This document shows, piece after piece, positions 1-10,300 of a DNA stretch of 64,000 bases (positions within the stretch are counted from its first letter, which is position 1; every line of letters begins with the position of its first letter). The notes under the pieces were generated by a model. It did no database searches. It worked only from the letters and a program-made list of their open reading frames with translations, and had not been told where the DNA came from. The stretch comes from Spiroplasma poulsonii (GTDB taxonomy: Bacteria > Bacillota_I > Bacilli_A > Mycoplasmatales > Mycoplasmataceae): assembly GCF_009866525.1 (NCBI RefSeq), contig NZ_CM020866.1, positions 1,207,504-1,271,503 on the forward strand, in the 5' to 3' direction. The position numbers were made by a program, and so were the translations under genes.

Positions 1-768
1 AATAATAAACAAATAACATATTTTGGAAAAACAAACATTCTAACGGTTGTTGAAGAAAATAATGGATTTACTATTACTTTAACAAATAACAAAGTTCTTA
101 ATGTTAAAACAATTCTAATTACTAGTGGCAATGGTGTTTTTACCCCTATTCGGTTAGAACATCTTGATGCAACAAAAGAATACGACAACTTGTGATATGC
201 TGTGAAAGATCTACCTACTTTAACTAATAAAAAGGTTATTGTCCTTGGTGGTGGTGATAGTGCTGTTGACTGAGCAAATCATTTAGTTGAAGATAAGATT
301 ACCAACAATGTTACCATCATTCATCGTCGTGACTTATATCGTGCCAAAGAAAGCAATGTTCAAAAATTACAGCAAAATAAGATTACCGAACTCAAACCTT
401 ATCATGTTAAAGCAGCACAAATCCAGAATAATGAGATTACAATGTTAACCCTTGAACATAAAAGCAACAAAGAAACATTAGAAGTAACAGCTGATTATTT
501 TATTGTTCAATATGGAGCCAAAGTAGCACCAACAATGTTACAGCAGTTTTCATTAGAAACAACCCCAATGCGGAAAATTATCATTCAACCAAGTGGGCAA
601 ACTAGTCACAGCCATATTTTTGCCGCAGGAAATAGCGCTTATTATGAAGGAAAATACTATAATATGGTCACTGGTTTTGGCGAAGCAATTAATGCTTTAT
701 TTAACATTACAAAAATCATTCATGGTAATAAATATCATCCTGGTTATTTAAGTGATATTAAAAAATAA
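1..768 (+). CDS. Ferredoxin/flavodoxin-NADP reductase, thioredoxin-reductase-like (5' partial)
   Basis: The frame is open from base 1 and the start lies outside the window, leaving 255 residues. It carries the second dinucleotide-binding motif GGGDSAVDWA near residue 85, followed by a VTIIHRRD segment, and a late AAGN segment where FAD-binding reductases have their GD motif. No CxxC redox pair is visible between the halves, and the C-terminus ends in a HPGYLSDIKK-like tail. This fits the YumC type of NADPH-dependent ferredoxin/flavodoxin reductase better than true thioredoxin reductase. These cytosolic flavoproteins move electrons from NADPH to small carriers. Two internal TGA codons read as Trp. 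The missing N-terminal FAD domain means true thioredoxin reductase cannot be fully excluded. Confidence 0.8.
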
Positions 769-783
769 TAATTATACTTTATT

Positions 784-814
784 TAAAAAATGTATATTTT
801 ATATACATTTTTTG
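784..814. terminator. Bidirectional intrinsic terminator
   Basis: An AT-rich palindrome (AAAAAATGTATAT, short loop, ATATACATTTTTT) lies between two convergent genes, 16 bases after the reductase stop and 15 bases before the stop of the minus-strand flippase-like gene. The flanking A and T runs allow it to work in both directions. Confidence 0.7.
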
Positions 815-828
815 TTTTATTAAATTCT

Positions 829-2697
829 TTACGTTCCTTTTAATTTATAAATTTCTTTTGGTGGTTCATCCTCACTCATTTTCTTTGTATTTTGGTGTAA
901 GGCTTCTTCACGTTCTCATAATTTTTGATATTGCATTTCTGGTTCGGTTAAGATAATAAAATCATCTTCATATTTTTTCTGACGAATTTGACGCATTTTA
1001 TCTTGGCGTTTTGTTCAAATTTTATGCACAATTGGTAAACGTAAGAAAATTCCACGAACTGAGCGCGGTGCTCATAAGATTGAGTTCCCAATAATAACAA
1101 ACAAGGAAGCAAAGATTAATCCAAAGAACATATTTAATAGTTTTTGTCAGCCCCATATTGGTTGTAACTGATCATTATAAATTTCCATTGGATTATATGT
1201 TTTTGTTAAGAATAAATAGTTAACTAAAATAGCAACCACAATTGGCACCAATAAAATCATTCAATTACGAAAAACACCTTTAAAATTACTATTGTATGTT
1301 AAAAATAATCAGTTATAAAACCATAAATATAAAAAGCGAAGAAGACTAACAAAACACGTAATAATTAAAATCCCATATAATGCCGCGGAAAGATCATTTA
1401 CTAAAAAACAGAAAATTAAGGCCGTAAAAAAACACAACACAATATTAATAATTCCAATCACAAAGGTTGGAATTGCCGTTTGTTTATAATTTGCTTTGGC
1501 GTACACTAAAACATTGGCTGGTTCAGCTAAAACAATAAAAACCGAACTTAATGCCACTAATAATGAAAATGTTGGCTGATAAAAAATACTTTTAAAAATA
1601 GCTATTTCTTGTGCGGTTCAAGCATTTACACCTGTTGCACTATTATTAATTTGTTCAATAATTTGGGGAGCATATAATGTTGTCACAAAATATGGTGATA
1701 AAATAAATTGGTTTACAAATAAAAACCCACCAATCATAAAGGCATACGTTTCAAACTTAAGATAGCTATTTCAATCAATCCGGCCATTTTTTGCCGTTCA
1801 AGCAGCAAAAAACTCACGAAATGAATTAATTAAAATCATCATAATACTTCGTACCCCAACGGTAATTGTCATATATAGCGATAAGGTTGATGACACCCGT
1901 AATCCTAATAGTAAAGCGGTAATAATAACATCCCCATTAATTAATAAGGTCTCACCAATATTTTTTAATACAACAATATTACTTGATTTTACTAATTGCA
2001 TATTATCTTTTTGGCGAACAATTCGAATTCAAGGATAATGAAACTTAACAAAGATATAAATTAAACTTCCTTTCATAATGGAATATGCTAAGAAAATTAT
2101 AAAAACAAAAAGCGGGTCAACTGTTCGTGAGATCAAGTAAAAAATAACTGAATAAGAAATTAAATCACAAATCATCAAAATTAAACGCCGCATATGATTA
2201 TTTTGATCTGCTTGCATTAAATTTTCATAACAAGCAGTTCAAAATAAGGCAATTAAGTTTTTTGATCCAATAATTACAATAATTAACATCATTTTTCATA
2301 ACGGATAACTAATTGTATGATCATTTCATAAAATGCTAAAATTACCTTCAAATAAATAAATATAAGTACTATACCCAATTGCAATGACCGCTAATAAAAT
2401 GACCCCAACAATTCCCGAAATCTTATACTGGTGTTTTGCTGTATTGACCATTTCATTAGATTTAATTCAATCTTTTTGTAATAATGGTTTCATTAAAAAA
2501 ATAACGGTAATGGCTCCTAACCCACCTTCAACGGTTCCTAAGAATGAAACAATGGCAATACTATTCTTCACAAACCCATTTAACTGTGAACCATAACTCC
2601 GAATTAATAAGTACATTAAAGTAAATTGAAAAGCAGTTCCAATTAAAGAAGTAAAAGCGCCAATCAAAATACTAATGATTCCTCTTCTTGTTGACAA
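829..2697 (-). CDS. Polytopic membrane protein, MOP/flippase-like
   Basis: The gene encodes 622 residues with about twelve to fourteen hydrophobic segments spread over the length, then a charged cytoplasmic tail rich in Lys, Glu and Arg. The layout and the N-terminus (start MSTRRGIISILIG, then a GGLGAITVIF segment) resemble lipid-linked oligosaccharide flippases of the MOP superfamily (Wzx/MviN-type), but I see no diagnostic residue, so a role in surface polysaccharide or lipid export is inference. Several TGA codons are read as Trp; no TAA or TAG interrupts the frame. The start is the ATG at 2697, preceded by GAAAGAGGTGAAG. The pseudouridine synthase gene ends 33 bases upstream on the same strand, so the two are probably co-transcribed. 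Confidence 0.6.
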
Positions 2698-2730
2698 TTA
2701 CTTCACCTCTTTCCATTCTTACTCATATTA

Positions 2731-3669
2731 TTATTCTATAATATTTTCTAAAATTTTAATAACCTTTTCATTTAAATATTCTAAAGGTTCAGGTAACTGA
2801 TGGAACACCAAAGTTGTTGCATATAAACCAATCATATATTTTTTGGCTATTCTTTTAGCACCATATTTAACATCATTTATAATTGGATGCTGTAAATAAC
2901 TTAATGATGCTCGAATTTGATGTTTCCGTCCCGTTCCTAATGTTACTTCTAATCAAGTTGTATTTAGTGTTCTTGTAAGAACTTTAAAATAGGTAATTGC
3001 CTTTTTACTATTCGGTTGCTCTGTTAAACTAAAAATCATCTTCTGCTCTGATTCATCTTTGACAAGATAACCAGTAACAGTAAATTCATCTTCTGTTATG
3101 ATTCCTTCACATTGGGTTAGATATTTTTTTTCAATATATTCTTTTTGATTAATTTTCTTTAATAATAAATCTAAACTAATTTTATTTTTAGCATATAGCA
3201 CTAACCCTCGTGTTAACTTATCTAACCGATGAATATGAGAAATAACAAATGATTGCTCAGTTTGCGGGTGATACGCTCCTTTTTGCATTAAATAACTTTG
3301 GACCATTCCATCTAAGGAACTATTAAACGTTGAATGCATTTCTACGCCATGTGGTTTATCAACAACTAAAATGCTTTGATCTTCATAAACAACTGCTACC
3401 TTTTCTGACGCAGAATCAGTTTCTGCTATTTGTTGTTTTCGTTCTGTAATGACTAAATTCTTATCAAAAATTAAAATTTGATCACCTAATTGTAACTTAT
3501 AATTTCGTTCTTTCATAATTTTATTATTTACTTTAATCTTTTTATTCCGAAATAATTTATAAAGGACTGATAATGATGTTGTTTGAAACATTTTTTTCAT
3601 AAAATTAAAAATCGTTTGATTTACATCATTATTCTTAACTGTTAATGTAATAATTGTTTTTTGTTCCAT
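2731..3669 (-). CDS. RluA-family pseudouridine synthase
   Basis: The product has 312 residues. An N-terminal S4-like RNA-binding stretch (about residues 20-75, with KLFRNKKIKVN) is followed by the RluA catalytic domain. The signature HRLDKLTRGLVLYAKN contains the catalytic Asp of the HRLD motif, and GRKHQIRASL closes the domain. Such enzymes convert specific uridines of 23S rRNA or tRNA to pseudouridine in the cytosol. The family member (RluC, RluD or other) cannot be told by eye. I chose the ATG at 3669 over an in-frame TTG four codons upstream; a GGTGAAAG stretch lies just before it. One TGA reads as Trp next to the GRKHQIR region. The gene appears intact. Confidence 0.85.
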
Positions 3670-3730
3670 ACTTTCACCCAATATTGTTTTCTAACAATAT
3701 TATATAATGAAAGTTCAATGATATGCCAAG

Positions 3731-3763
3731 AAAAAAACATCCTAAGTTTTACTTAGAATGTTT
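3731..3763 (-). terminator. Intrinsic terminator
   Basis: Read on the minus strand, CATTCTAAG, a loop of TAAAA and CTTAGGATG form a hairpin followed by seven T. The stop codon of the upstream membrane gene lies in the stem and loop. Confidence 0.75.
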
Positions 3764-4439
3764 AGCACCTTTTTGTTTTTTTGCTTCAACTTTTAAAACA
3801 TTATCTTTAATCTCTTCAATTTCAGCAACATCAGTAATTTCATTAAACAAATGATATAACATATAATTTTTTTCTTTTTCTTTCGTTGCAAAATGTTGTT
3901 CAAAAAAAGCGGCTGTTTCATCAATTATTGTCATTAATTGATAAGCTGTTTTTGTATCAATACTATTTGTTGATAATGGTCCTTTCACTAAAGTTGGTAA
4001 TTGCGTTACAAAAGCATAATCCTCCAAGGCTTTTTCTTTTTCCGTATAATAAAAAATTCGAAAGGCACTCACTTTTGCTCCAATTGTTTTAATCGCATTT
4101 CGAACAGCAGTCACTTTTGTTGATAACATGTTTTTGATAAAGACTGCAATAATAACAGTAATCGTCCCAATTGGAATAATAATTAATAAGATTATATCTA
4201 AATCAACCCCAAATTTTGTGGCAAAGATGACTTTAATTAAAGTATAACCATTTTGAATTAATAACACTGTTACAAAGAATGAGAAGTTCGTTGCTTTTCA
4301 TCATTTGTGCGTAACTAAAACTTCGGTTTTTTTATTTAAAACATATCAGAAGAAATATGATACTAAAACCAATAAAACAATACGACCTTGTTTAGGGAAT
4401 TTTACATCAAGACAACATTTTAAAAAAATATTTGTTCAT
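3749..4439 (-). pseudogene. Membrane protein with damaged 5' end next to an IS
   Basis: The readable frame gives a protein with three hydrophobic helices in its first 110 residues (one contains VLLVLVSYFFWYVL, another DIILLIIIPIGTITVI) and a charged C-terminal half rich in Lys and Glu. I do not recognise the family. No usable start codon exists in this frame downstream of a TAA near 4440. An ATG at 4439 begins a second frame (MNKYFFK...) that would join the main one if the T7 run near 4426 had six T. The IS copy ends only 12 bases upstream of this ATG, removing any normal ribosome site. A real 1-base frameshift or a sequencing error are both possible. Confidence 0.55.
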
Positions 4440-4451
4440 TAATTAGTTAAT

Positions 4452-5518
4452 AGACTTCTTGCATTACTTGTTAAAAAATTGCAAATATTTGTAAAAAAGA
4501 TACTAATAGAAAAATATAATTTTAATTAATTATGTTTTTTATTTAAAAATTTAATATTTTTCCACAACGAAAAATTAATTTATTATTTAAATTATTTAAT
4601 TTTAAATAAATATTTTATGTTAAATATAATAATTGTAAATTATAAATTGAGGCAATTAAATTAAATCTTAAACCAAATCTTTTTCTTCGATTACGATATT
4701 TTTCTGTAATAATTTTAAATTTTTTAAGAATAGCAAAAATATTTTCAATAATAATTCTCATTTTTGAAACTAGTCTATTATATTGCTTTTGTTCTTTGTT
4801 TAAAGGGTTTTTCTTTGTTTTCTTTGTAGGTATTAGAACATTATTGTGATTTTTTTGTATTCCTTGATAACCACTATCAACTATTAATTTGGTATTTTTT
4901 AAAATTGGGATTTTTGATTCTTTAAATAAAGCATAATCATGTTTTTTTCCGAGCAAAAAACTTGTTGCAATAATTTTTTTGGTTTCTTGTTCGATAATTA
5001 CTTGTGTTTTGATCGTGTGTTTTTTCTTTTTACCAGAATAAGATTGTTTTTGTCTTTTTTTGGGCGTTGGATTGGAGTTTCGGTAGCATCAATAATAATA
5101 GTTTTATCATTAAAATAATCATTTATTAGTGCTTTTTTACCAGCAAGTTGTTGAAAATCAGAGTTTTTAATTAAAATATCTTCAATTCACTTAATATTAC
5201 GATAACAATTAGCCTCACTAATATCAAAACTTTTACCAAGATGAAAATAAGTCTGATATTCTCGTCAATATAATAAAGTCATCAATAATCTATTTTCTAA
5301 TGATAATTTATTAGTTTTACCACCTTTTTTAAATTTTTCTATTTCAGCAACTTTTAAAATATCTAACATTTTATTAAAAGTGAATTTTTTTATTCCTGTT
5401 AATCTTAACCATTCTCTATCATTAAGAGTATTAAATTTATTATTGTTCATATTTTTATGTCCTCATAAATTATATTTTATAATAATATTTTAATAAAAAA
5501 GGGTATCGCAAGAAGTCT
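4452..5518 (-). mobile_element. IS5-type element, copy 1
   Basis: Full 1067-bp copy flanked by AAT at 4449-4451 and 5519-5521. Ends are AGACTTCTTGC and its inverse. It lies between the damaged membrane gene and the S1-domain gene. Compared with other copies it changes one Ser to Phe near residue 23 of the transposase and one Ser to Leu before the GKKHDYALF segment. Confidence 0.95.
4615..5450 (-). CDS. IS5-type transposase (copy 1), -1 frameshift
   Basis: Same two-phase transposase as described for the copy at 7065-7900. Copy-specific changes are Ser23 to Phe and a Ser to Leu change near residue 167; neither is a catalytic residue. Confidence 0.85.
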
Positions 5519-5626
5519 AATGTATATAATAAAAATAATAAAATCTATTAATTATTTTTGTGTTTAACAAATTATTTTTAGCACTTTAATAATATAATTA
5601 GGTTTAGTAAAGGAGAAAAAAATATT

Positions 5627-5980
5627 ATGTATGATAAAAATAACAAAATTATTGTAAAAATAACAAATATTACTCCCTGTGGTGCTTTTTGTAGAGCAGG
5701 AAAGGCTGATGGTTTAATCCATATTAATGAAGTTTCAGATTATTTTGTTAAAGATATTAAAGATTTTTTTGATATTGGTGATGAAATTGAAGTTGAGGTG
5801 CTTGATTTTAATACAGTTAGAAAACATCTTAAATTAAGTTATAAAAATTGTCACCCTGAATTATTAAAAAATGATGATAAAGAAATTCAGGAAATAAAAA
5901 CAGCATTCCAAAACTTAAATAAAAAACAAGATAAAACAGACAATATTGAAAATATTAGTAAAACAAACAAAAATGAATAA
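5627..5980 (+). CDS. S1 RNA-binding domain protein (YugI/GSP13-like)
   Basis: The product has 117 residues. Residues 6-75 form one S1/OB-fold domain: the strand pattern KIIVKITNITPCGAFC, the turn GLIHINEVSD, then GDEIEVEVLDF and KLSYKN match the S1 consensus. A Lys/Asn-rich, probably disordered tail follows. Single-S1 proteins of this size (B. subtilis YugI type) bind ribosomes or RNA under stress; that role is known for the family and inferred here. A strong ribosome site (AAAGGAGAA) lies before the ATG and a clear terminator follows, so the gene is a single transcription unit. It is intact although an IS sits about 100 bases upstream. Confidence 0.85.
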   Translation: MYDKNNKIIVKITNITPCGAFCRAGKADGLIHINEVSDYFVKDIKDFFDIGDEIEVEVLDFNTVRKHLKLSYKNCHPELLKNDDKEIQEIKTAFQNLNKKQDKTDNIENISKTNKNE

Positions 5981-5994
5981 ATTAATAAAAATAT

Positions 5995-6035
5995 AAAAAA
6001 GTAAAAAATAGTTTTATACTATTTTTTACTTTTTT
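5995..6035 (+). terminator. Intrinsic terminator of the S1-domain gene
   Basis: A long A/T stem (AAAAAGTAAAAAATAGT paired with ACTATTTTTTACTTTTT) begins 15 bases after the stop. Confidence 0.8.
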
Positions 6036-6597
6036 ATTGTATTTTATGATTAATATGTTAATATAATTATAACTTTTTATCGTTTAGTTTTACAGTATAC
6101 ACTTTAATACTATAATTTTCATTTCGATCCATTACCAACCTCTTAAATATTCAAAATTTTGTTAGTTATTATTTACTTTATATATACTAATTTAGGCACA
6201 ATATTAATTATTTAAAATAAAAATGATTATTTTCATAAAAGTTTTAATAGTCTTCTCTAATTATAAGTTTACCTTATTTAAAAAATAATTTTCAATAAAA
6301 ATAAAAAATTATTAATTCTTAATGAAAAAATATTTAACATATCAATATATAATTATCGTTTTTTCTCCTTTCTTTCTAAAGCTAAAATATCTAAAAAAAC
6401 AAAAAAGCAAGGATTTTTACTTGCTTTTAAAATTATTTGAACGGACACTTCTAAAATATTTTTTACAAGAAAAAAAGAATATCATATTACTGATATTCTC
6501 ATATTTTTAAAAATAGTTTTATGTTTTAAAAGAGGAAATTGCTAATTGTTAGAATTAATTAATTATAAAACTATTTATAGTGTTTTAATAATTCTTA
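6036..6597. other. Non-coding AT-rich stretch with two hairpins
   Basis: I see no convincing gene here. A short open frame at 6322-6510 is nearly all Lys, Leu, Phe and Ile, has no ribosome site and is probably chance. Two hairpins stand out: AAAAGCAAG/CTTGCTTTT at about 6403-6428 and GAATATCA/TGATATTC near 6478-6500. They could be terminators on either strand, perhaps for the array whose last gene ends at 6598. Confidence 0.5.
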
Positions 6598-6996
6598 TTA
6601 AAACGGTCACCAACTTTTTAAATAATTAGCTGCTGATTTTAAGTAATCAGTTGCTGATGAAATATAATGTTCAGCAGTTTTTACTGCTTCACTGGCAAAA
6701 TGTTTGATACTATCTCAATGTTCATAAGCATAGTAGCCGCCATAAACCGCAGCACCAATTATTAATGAAATTCCCATTGTTTCAAGTGCTGTTCCTAACG
6801 AACCAGCAAGAATACCACCTTCAACAGCAGTCGATGTTGAACCTGCTATAATTCCTTCAATTTCAGCAAGTTCTACTCCAGAAAGGTTTTCTAATTATAA
6901 AAAGGCATCGGGAATTAATTGGTCAATTCGTTGTGCAATGTTTTTAGCATATATTAATAAATTTTTTGTTGTCATTTCTAATGATGATAGTTCATT

Positions 6997-8063
6997 AGAC
7001 TTCTTGCGATACCCTTTTTTATTAAAATATTATTATAAAATATAATTTATGAGGACATAAAAATATGAACAATAATAAATTTAATACTCTTAATGATAGA
7101 GAATGGTTAAGATTAACAGGAATAAAAAAATCCACTTTTAATAAAATGTTAGATATTTTAAAAGTTGCTGAAATAGAAAAATTTAAAAAAGGTGGTAAAA
7201 CTAATAAATTATCATTAGAAAATAGATTATTGATGACTTTATTATATTGACGAGAATATCAGACTTATTTTCATCTTGGTAAAAGTTTTGATATTAGTGA
7301 GGCTAATTGTTATCGTAATATTAAGTGAATTGAAGATATTTTAATTAAAAACTCTGATTTTCAACAACTTGCTGGTAAAAAAGCACTAATAAATGATTAT
7401 TTTAATGATAAAACTATTATTATTGATGCTACCGAAACTCCAATCCAACGCCCAAAAAAAGACAAAAACAATCTTATTCTGGTAAAAAGAAAAAACACAC
7501 GATCAAAACACAAGTAATTATCGAACAAGAAACCAAAAAAATTATTGCAACAAGTTTTTCGCTCGGAAAAAAACATGATTATGCTTTATTTAAAGAATCA
7601 AAAATCCCAATTTTAAAAAATACCAAATTAATAGTTGATAGTGGTTATCAAGGAATACAAAAAAATCACAATAATGTTCTAATACCTACAAAGAAAACAA
7701 AGAAAAACCCTTTAAACAAAGAACAAAAGCAATATAATAGACTAGTTTCAAAAATGAGAATTATTATTGAAAATATTTTTGCTATTCTTAAAAAATTTAA
7801 AATTATTACAGAAAAATATCGTAATCGAAGAAAAAGATTTGGTTTAAGATTTAATTTAATTGCCTCAATTTATAATTTACAATTATTATATTTAACATAA
7901 AATATTTATTTAAAATTAAATAATTTAAATAATAAATTAATTTTTCGTTGTGGAAAAATATTAAATTTTTAAATAAAAAACATAATTAATTAAAATTATA
8001 TTTTTCTATTAGTATCTTTTTTACAAATATTTGCAATTTTTTAACAAGTAATGCAAGAAGTCT
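6997..8063 (+). mobile_element. IS5-type element, copy 2
   Basis: Full 1067-bp copy with ATT duplications at 6994-6996 and 8064-8066, inserted in opposite orientation in paralogue D. Terminal sequences AGACTTCTTGC and GCAAGAAGTCT form an 11-bp perfect inverted repeat. About 68 bases precede the transposase ATG and about 163 AT-rich bases follow its stop. Removing the element and one ATT restores the host frame, which confirms the 3-base duplication. Confidence 0.97.
7065..7900 (+). CDS. IS5-type DDE transposase made by -1 frameshifting (reference copy)
   Basis: Phase 0 runs from ATG 7065 to TAA 7517; the -1 phase continues to TAA 7900. The shift point is CCA AAA AAA GAC at residues 130-132, an A7 slippery run. 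The 278-residue fusion has an N-terminal helix-turn-helix part (LTGIKKSTFNKML, then WREYQTYFHLGKSF) and a DDE nuclease domain. The acidic triad is D121 in IIIDATETPIQRP, D192 in VDSGYQG and E236 in IIENIFAILKKF. This is the IS5-superfamily type with an HTH_Tnp_4-like front and DDE_Tnp_4-like back. The same shift site occurs in every full copy, so it is a control mechanism rather than damage. In-frame TGA codons are Trp. A GAGGACA stretch before the ATG is a weak ribosome site. Confidence 0.93.
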
Positions 8064-8326
8064 ATTATAGAAATTACTTCATTGAAATGTTTTTAAAAGA
8101 TTAAACAAAGTTCCTAATTGACCCATTGCCGCATTGTAAAGAGCATAAGTTTCATTTAATAAATTAGGATTAGTTAAGATATTTTTCATTCCTACAACAT
8201 AATCTCAAAATCCAATGGTAACGTTAGCAGTATTAGCTGCACTTGCAGCACTCCCTGCTCCACTACTAATAATTCCGATTGACCCTAAAAGGCTTAATAA
8301 TGTTCCCATAATTTTTTCCTTCTTTT

Positions 8327-9196
8327 CTAAATTATATCTTCAATATACAGTTTTAATCATGTCCAAGTTCCGAAAAAAACTCCGATTGCAGCAAAGGCTG
8401 CCGGAACTGCTCATGATGTTGCAGTTAATGTTCCCTCGGCTACTAAAACTGCTGTATTATAAATTAAACTATATGAAACGCTACTTACAAAAAAGGTAAT
8501 ATCTTTTGCTCATAACAAGTCATCTCATAAGTTTTTATTGGAGATATCATTATCAATCAGAAATGTATTTATTGCATAATAAACAGTGAATAGCGCTGCT
8601 CCTAAAGTGGTTGCGGCAATCGCTCACGGAACGCTAAGTCCAAACCATCAAGCTGCTGCTCAGAAACCAGCCGCCGCAATTTCAGCGATAGTAGCAGCTG
8701 TATAAATTCCGGTATTAACAATTTTAAGTTTGTTTACTGCATTTAATGTATTAGTAATTGTTTTTTCTTTGTCTAAATCTTTGTTATTTGTTTGTAACAA
8801 AGAATAAGAATTTAATTTTAATGTTTCATTTTTATTATCAACTTTAAAATGTTGATCAAAGTCTTTAACATTTGTTTTTAAATAATTGGTAATTTGATTT
8901 AAATTAAAATTTTTGTTTTTAAAATTGTTTACATATTCTAATGATTTTTGTTGTACTTTATTAACTACTTCTGAAGTAAGCGGATGACCATTGGCATCTT
9001 TAAGAGAATTGGTTTGATATAATGTTTCAAAAGAATTTTCCTTAAAATAATTTTTAACTTGGTTTCAATCAACAGCTTCTTTATCAACATTATTGTTCTG
9101 TTGGATTGTTGATTCATGTGTTTTGTCTACAGCGATTGATAAAACCCCACTAGTTGTTAAAAGAACTGTACTGAGTACACATAAAAGTTTTTTCAT
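8327..9196 (-). CDS. Exported/membrane protein inside the glycine-zipper array
   Basis: The product has 289 residues and I do not recognise its family. A signal peptide is clear (MKKLLCVLSTVLLTTSGVL, no lipobox Cys). Residues about 25-175 are hydrophilic, rich in Asn, Lys and Gln, with likely helices. The last 110 residues alternate Ala/Trp-rich hydrophobic helices (for example TIAEIAAAGFWAAAWWFG and SWAVPAAFAAIGVFFGTW) with a short charged linker, so the protein is probably anchored in the membrane by its C-terminus with the soluble part outside. It ends 18 bases upstream of paralogue D and lies in the same orientation as the array, so joint transcription is likely. It shares no visible sequence block with the paralogues. 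Several TGA codons read as Trp. Confidence 0.75.
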
Positions 9197-9246
9197 AAAA
9201 TTCGTCTTCTTTCTAATTTTATATTTCTATTATTTTCAGTAAATCA

Positions 9247-9678
9247 TTACTTAAAAGGTCATCAACCTTTTAAGTAATCAGTTGCAGATGATACGTAATG
9301 CCCAGTTGTTGTTAATGCTTCACTTACAAAATGTTTGACACTATCTCAATGTTGATAAGTATAATAGCCACCATAAATCGCAGCCCCAATCGCTAACGAA
9401 ATTCCCAAGGTCTTTACTGCCGTTCCTAACGAACCAGCAAGAATACCGCCCTCAACAGTTTCTAATAATTCATTAGTTGACATTGTTGTGTTAAATATTT
9501 CTTCTTAATTTAACACAGTCGGAAAATCTAAATAATCTTAGAAATATTCTTCTATAAATTCAGCTGGATTATCAAGAATTACAGTTTCTGCAATTAAATT
9601 TGTTGTAGCATTTACTGTTGTTCCTGCCCCATTACTGATAATTCCGATTAAACCCAAAAGACTTAATAATGTTCCCAT
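9247..9678 (-). pseudogene. Glycine-zipper array paralogue C, two in-frame stops
   Basis: The 144-codon frame starts MGTLLSLLGLIGIISNGAG and ends with the shared block EGGILAGSLGTA, GAAIYGGYYTYQHWDS and YLKGWWPFK. Two TAA codons interrupt the short middle (near 9538 and 9505). The C-terminal half could restart at ATG 9483, giving 78 residues that contain the whole conserved block but lack the hydrophobic N-terminus. Its middle is much shorter than that of its sisters. I read it as a decaying copy, though a restarted product cannot be excluded. Confidence 0.75.
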
Positions 9679-9712
9679 AATTTTTCCTTCTTTCTATTAA
9701 ATTGTTATTTTT

Positions 9713-10264
9713 TTAAAAAGATCATCACCCTTTTAAGTAATCAGTCGCCGATGATACGTAATGCCCAGTTGTTGTTAATGCTTCACTTGCAAAATGTTTA
9801 ACACTATCTCAATGTTGGTAAGTATAATAACCACCATAAATTGCAGCTCCAATTGCTAATGAAATACCCAAAGTCTGTACTGCTGTTCCTAACGAACCAG
9901 CAAGAATACCACCTTCAACAGCAGTTGTTGTTGATAAGGCTTCAGCAGCAGTTGCTAACGCCGCCTCATTTGATAAAACTTCAGTTGTTAAACTAGCCGC
10001 TTCTTCTAATGCAATCATCGCATCAGCAACAATATCAGCTGTTGCTTTTTCACCAACATAAATTGCTTTTTCAATAGTTAAAATTCATGTTGAATCTGCA
10101 TTAAGAATTCCTGATACTTCTTTGCTAACAAGATCAATCATTGATGATGCACTTGCATTAATAACATATGTTCCAGCAGGGATAGTTGTTGCACCTGCAA
10201 CAGTACCAGCCCCACTACTGATAATTCCAAGTGAGCCGAAAAGACTTAATAATAACGCTCCCAT
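9713..10264 (-). CDS. Glycine-zipper array paralogue B
   Basis: An intact 183-residue protein of unknown function. The N-terminus is a hydrophobic segment close to that of its sisters (MGALLLSLFGSLGIISSGAG). The middle is Ala-, Glu- and Thr-rich and probably helical (AIYVGEKATADIV, ALEEAASLTTEVL). Residues about 118-150 hold the conserved glycine-zipper helix (GGILAGSLGTA then GISLAIGAAIYGGYY), and the tail carries HWDSVKHFASEAL, YVSSATDYLKG and a final WWSF. The spaced Gly residues are typical of helices that pack tightly or oligomerise in membranes. A ribosome site (AGAAGGAAAAA) lies before the ATG. The intergenic gap to paralogue A is 36 bases, so one transcript is likely. Confidence 0.8.
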
Positions 10265-10300
10265 AATTTTTTCCTTCTTTCTATTATTGAATTTTTAGTT

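Larger units (their letters stand above)
6598..8309 (-). pseudogene. Glycine-zipper array paralogue D, broken by an IS and a TAA
   Basis: Without the IS and one ATT duplication the reading frame is 214 codons. The conserved start (MGTLLSLLGSIGIISSGAG) is followed by a member-specific middle, then the shared block (GILAGSLGTA, AAVYGGYYAYEHWDS, HFASEAVKTAEHY). Its C-terminus carries a short internal duplication, DYLKSA then NYLKSWWPF, not seen in the other members. Two lesions exist: IS copy 2 at 6997-8063 after about codon 82, and an in-frame TAA at 6895-6897. The TAA lies upstream of the conserved C-terminal block, so the product would be lost even without the IS. Confidence 0.8.

Noticed and set aside
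6322-6510. Possible 62-residue gene
   Set aside because: Low-complexity Lys/Leu/Phe/Ile composition, no ribosome site, overlaps hairpins.
7251-7253. Short 61-residue reading frames in each IS copy that end at TGA
   Set aside because: TGA is Trp in this genome; the frame continues to the slippery site and fuses with the -1 phase.
7440-7517. Transposase frameshift as a sign of dead IS copies
   Set aside because: The same phase change is present in all copies at an A7 run, so it is a programmed event.
8215-8499. Plus-strand 94-residue frame over the array
   Set aside because: It is the shadow of paralogue D and the exported protein gene on the other strand.
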